Positions 19,885 through 20,029 of a DNA stretch of 20,029 nucleotides are shown in pieces; position 1 is the first letter of the stretch; every line of letters begins with the position of its first letter. Where the stretch lies: IMG/VR virus record IMGVR_UViG_3300022752_000494, positions 1-20,029 of that record; one strand, given 5' to 3'. Under the pieces are notes generated by a model. The model made no database searches. It saw nothing but the letters and a program-made list of their open reading frames with translations, and was not told the origin of the DNA. The DNA comes from a virus. The translations under genes were made by a program, and so were the position numbers.

Positions 19885-20029
19885 ATGGCAATAACGATAG
19901 AATCAAATCCGCAAACATTTACGACGATGGGCAATCCCATTACGTTTGTTTTGTCGAGTACCAACGTGGCGCAACCTAACTTCAAATTTGTGGCCGATGT
20001 TTCCTTTAATGGAAACTTAGTGGCGAGGT
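19885..20029 (+). CDS. Start of a probable tail protein, cut by the window edge
   Basis: Only 48 codons are visible: MAITIESNPQTF, GNPITFVLSSTN and NFKFVADVSFNGNLVAR. The order NPI.FVL.STN...NFKFVaDV...G recalls the N-terminal domain of tail or baseplate proteins in Bacteroidota phages. It starts one base after the gp10-like stop codon, so it is in the same unit. The full length and remaining domains lie beyond the window, so the call is tentative. Confidence 0.6.
   Translation, partial: MAITIESNPQTFTTMGNPITFVLSSTNVAQPNFKFVADVSFNGNLVAR

Overview
The window is part of a tailed, double-stranded DNA bacteriophage or prophage genome (Caudoviricetes). All convincing genes lie on the + strand, are tightly packed, and often overlap by ATGA or a few bases. 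The host is most likely a member of the Bacteroidota. Promoters have the -33 TTTG / -7 TAnnTTTG form known from that phylum, leaders are A-rich without Shine-Dalgarno sequences, and many proteins resemble families I associate with Bacteroidota phages. No integrase, tRNA or rRNA was seen, so lifestyle and host species cannot be set from this window.

Layout. 1-4.8 kb: virion genes (portal with extra C-terminal domains, probable head-tail connector, a virion protein, a repeat-rich tail fibre). 4.8-5.5 kb: holin-like membrane proteins, ending at a strong terminator. 5.5-6.9 kb: a promoter, three small genes and an M15 peptidase endolysin. 6.9-10 kb: a second promoter of the same type, an ERF single-strand annealing protein, small genes and an HNH endonuclease. 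10-10.6 kb: an unusual intergenic block holding two tiny genes, each bounded by attC-like palindromes with the geometry of integron gene cassettes. 10.6-12.3 kb: another promoter, a leader hairpin, a winged-helix replication-initiator-like protein and a possible helicase-loader-position protein. 12.3-16.9 kb: a third promoter of the shared type, a very acidic small protein, a DUF1064 nuclease, a metallophosphoesterase, a small protein with an SSB-like acidic tail, a sigma-factor-like protein, DUF3310, a HAD phosphatase and several unknowns. 16.9-20 kb: small and large terminase subunits, a tail-assembly chaperone pair joined by a probable -1 frameshift on a nine-T run, an HK97 gp10-like protein, and the start of a probable tail protein.

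The three promoters at about 5.54, 6.87 and 12.31 kb share an extended GTTTGCACAATT element beyond the usual sigma consensus. They probably form one co-regulated class that drives the lysis, recombination and replication operons. The sigma-like protein at 14.7 kb is a candidate partner, which is inference only.

The most unusual feature is the two-cassette, integron-like array at 9.96-10.62 kb inside a phage genome, with no integrase nearby. Each cassette begins with nine bases whose exact reverse complement opens its own attC-like site. The two complete sites keep the same stem geometry and loop motif while the stem bases differ in compensating fashion.
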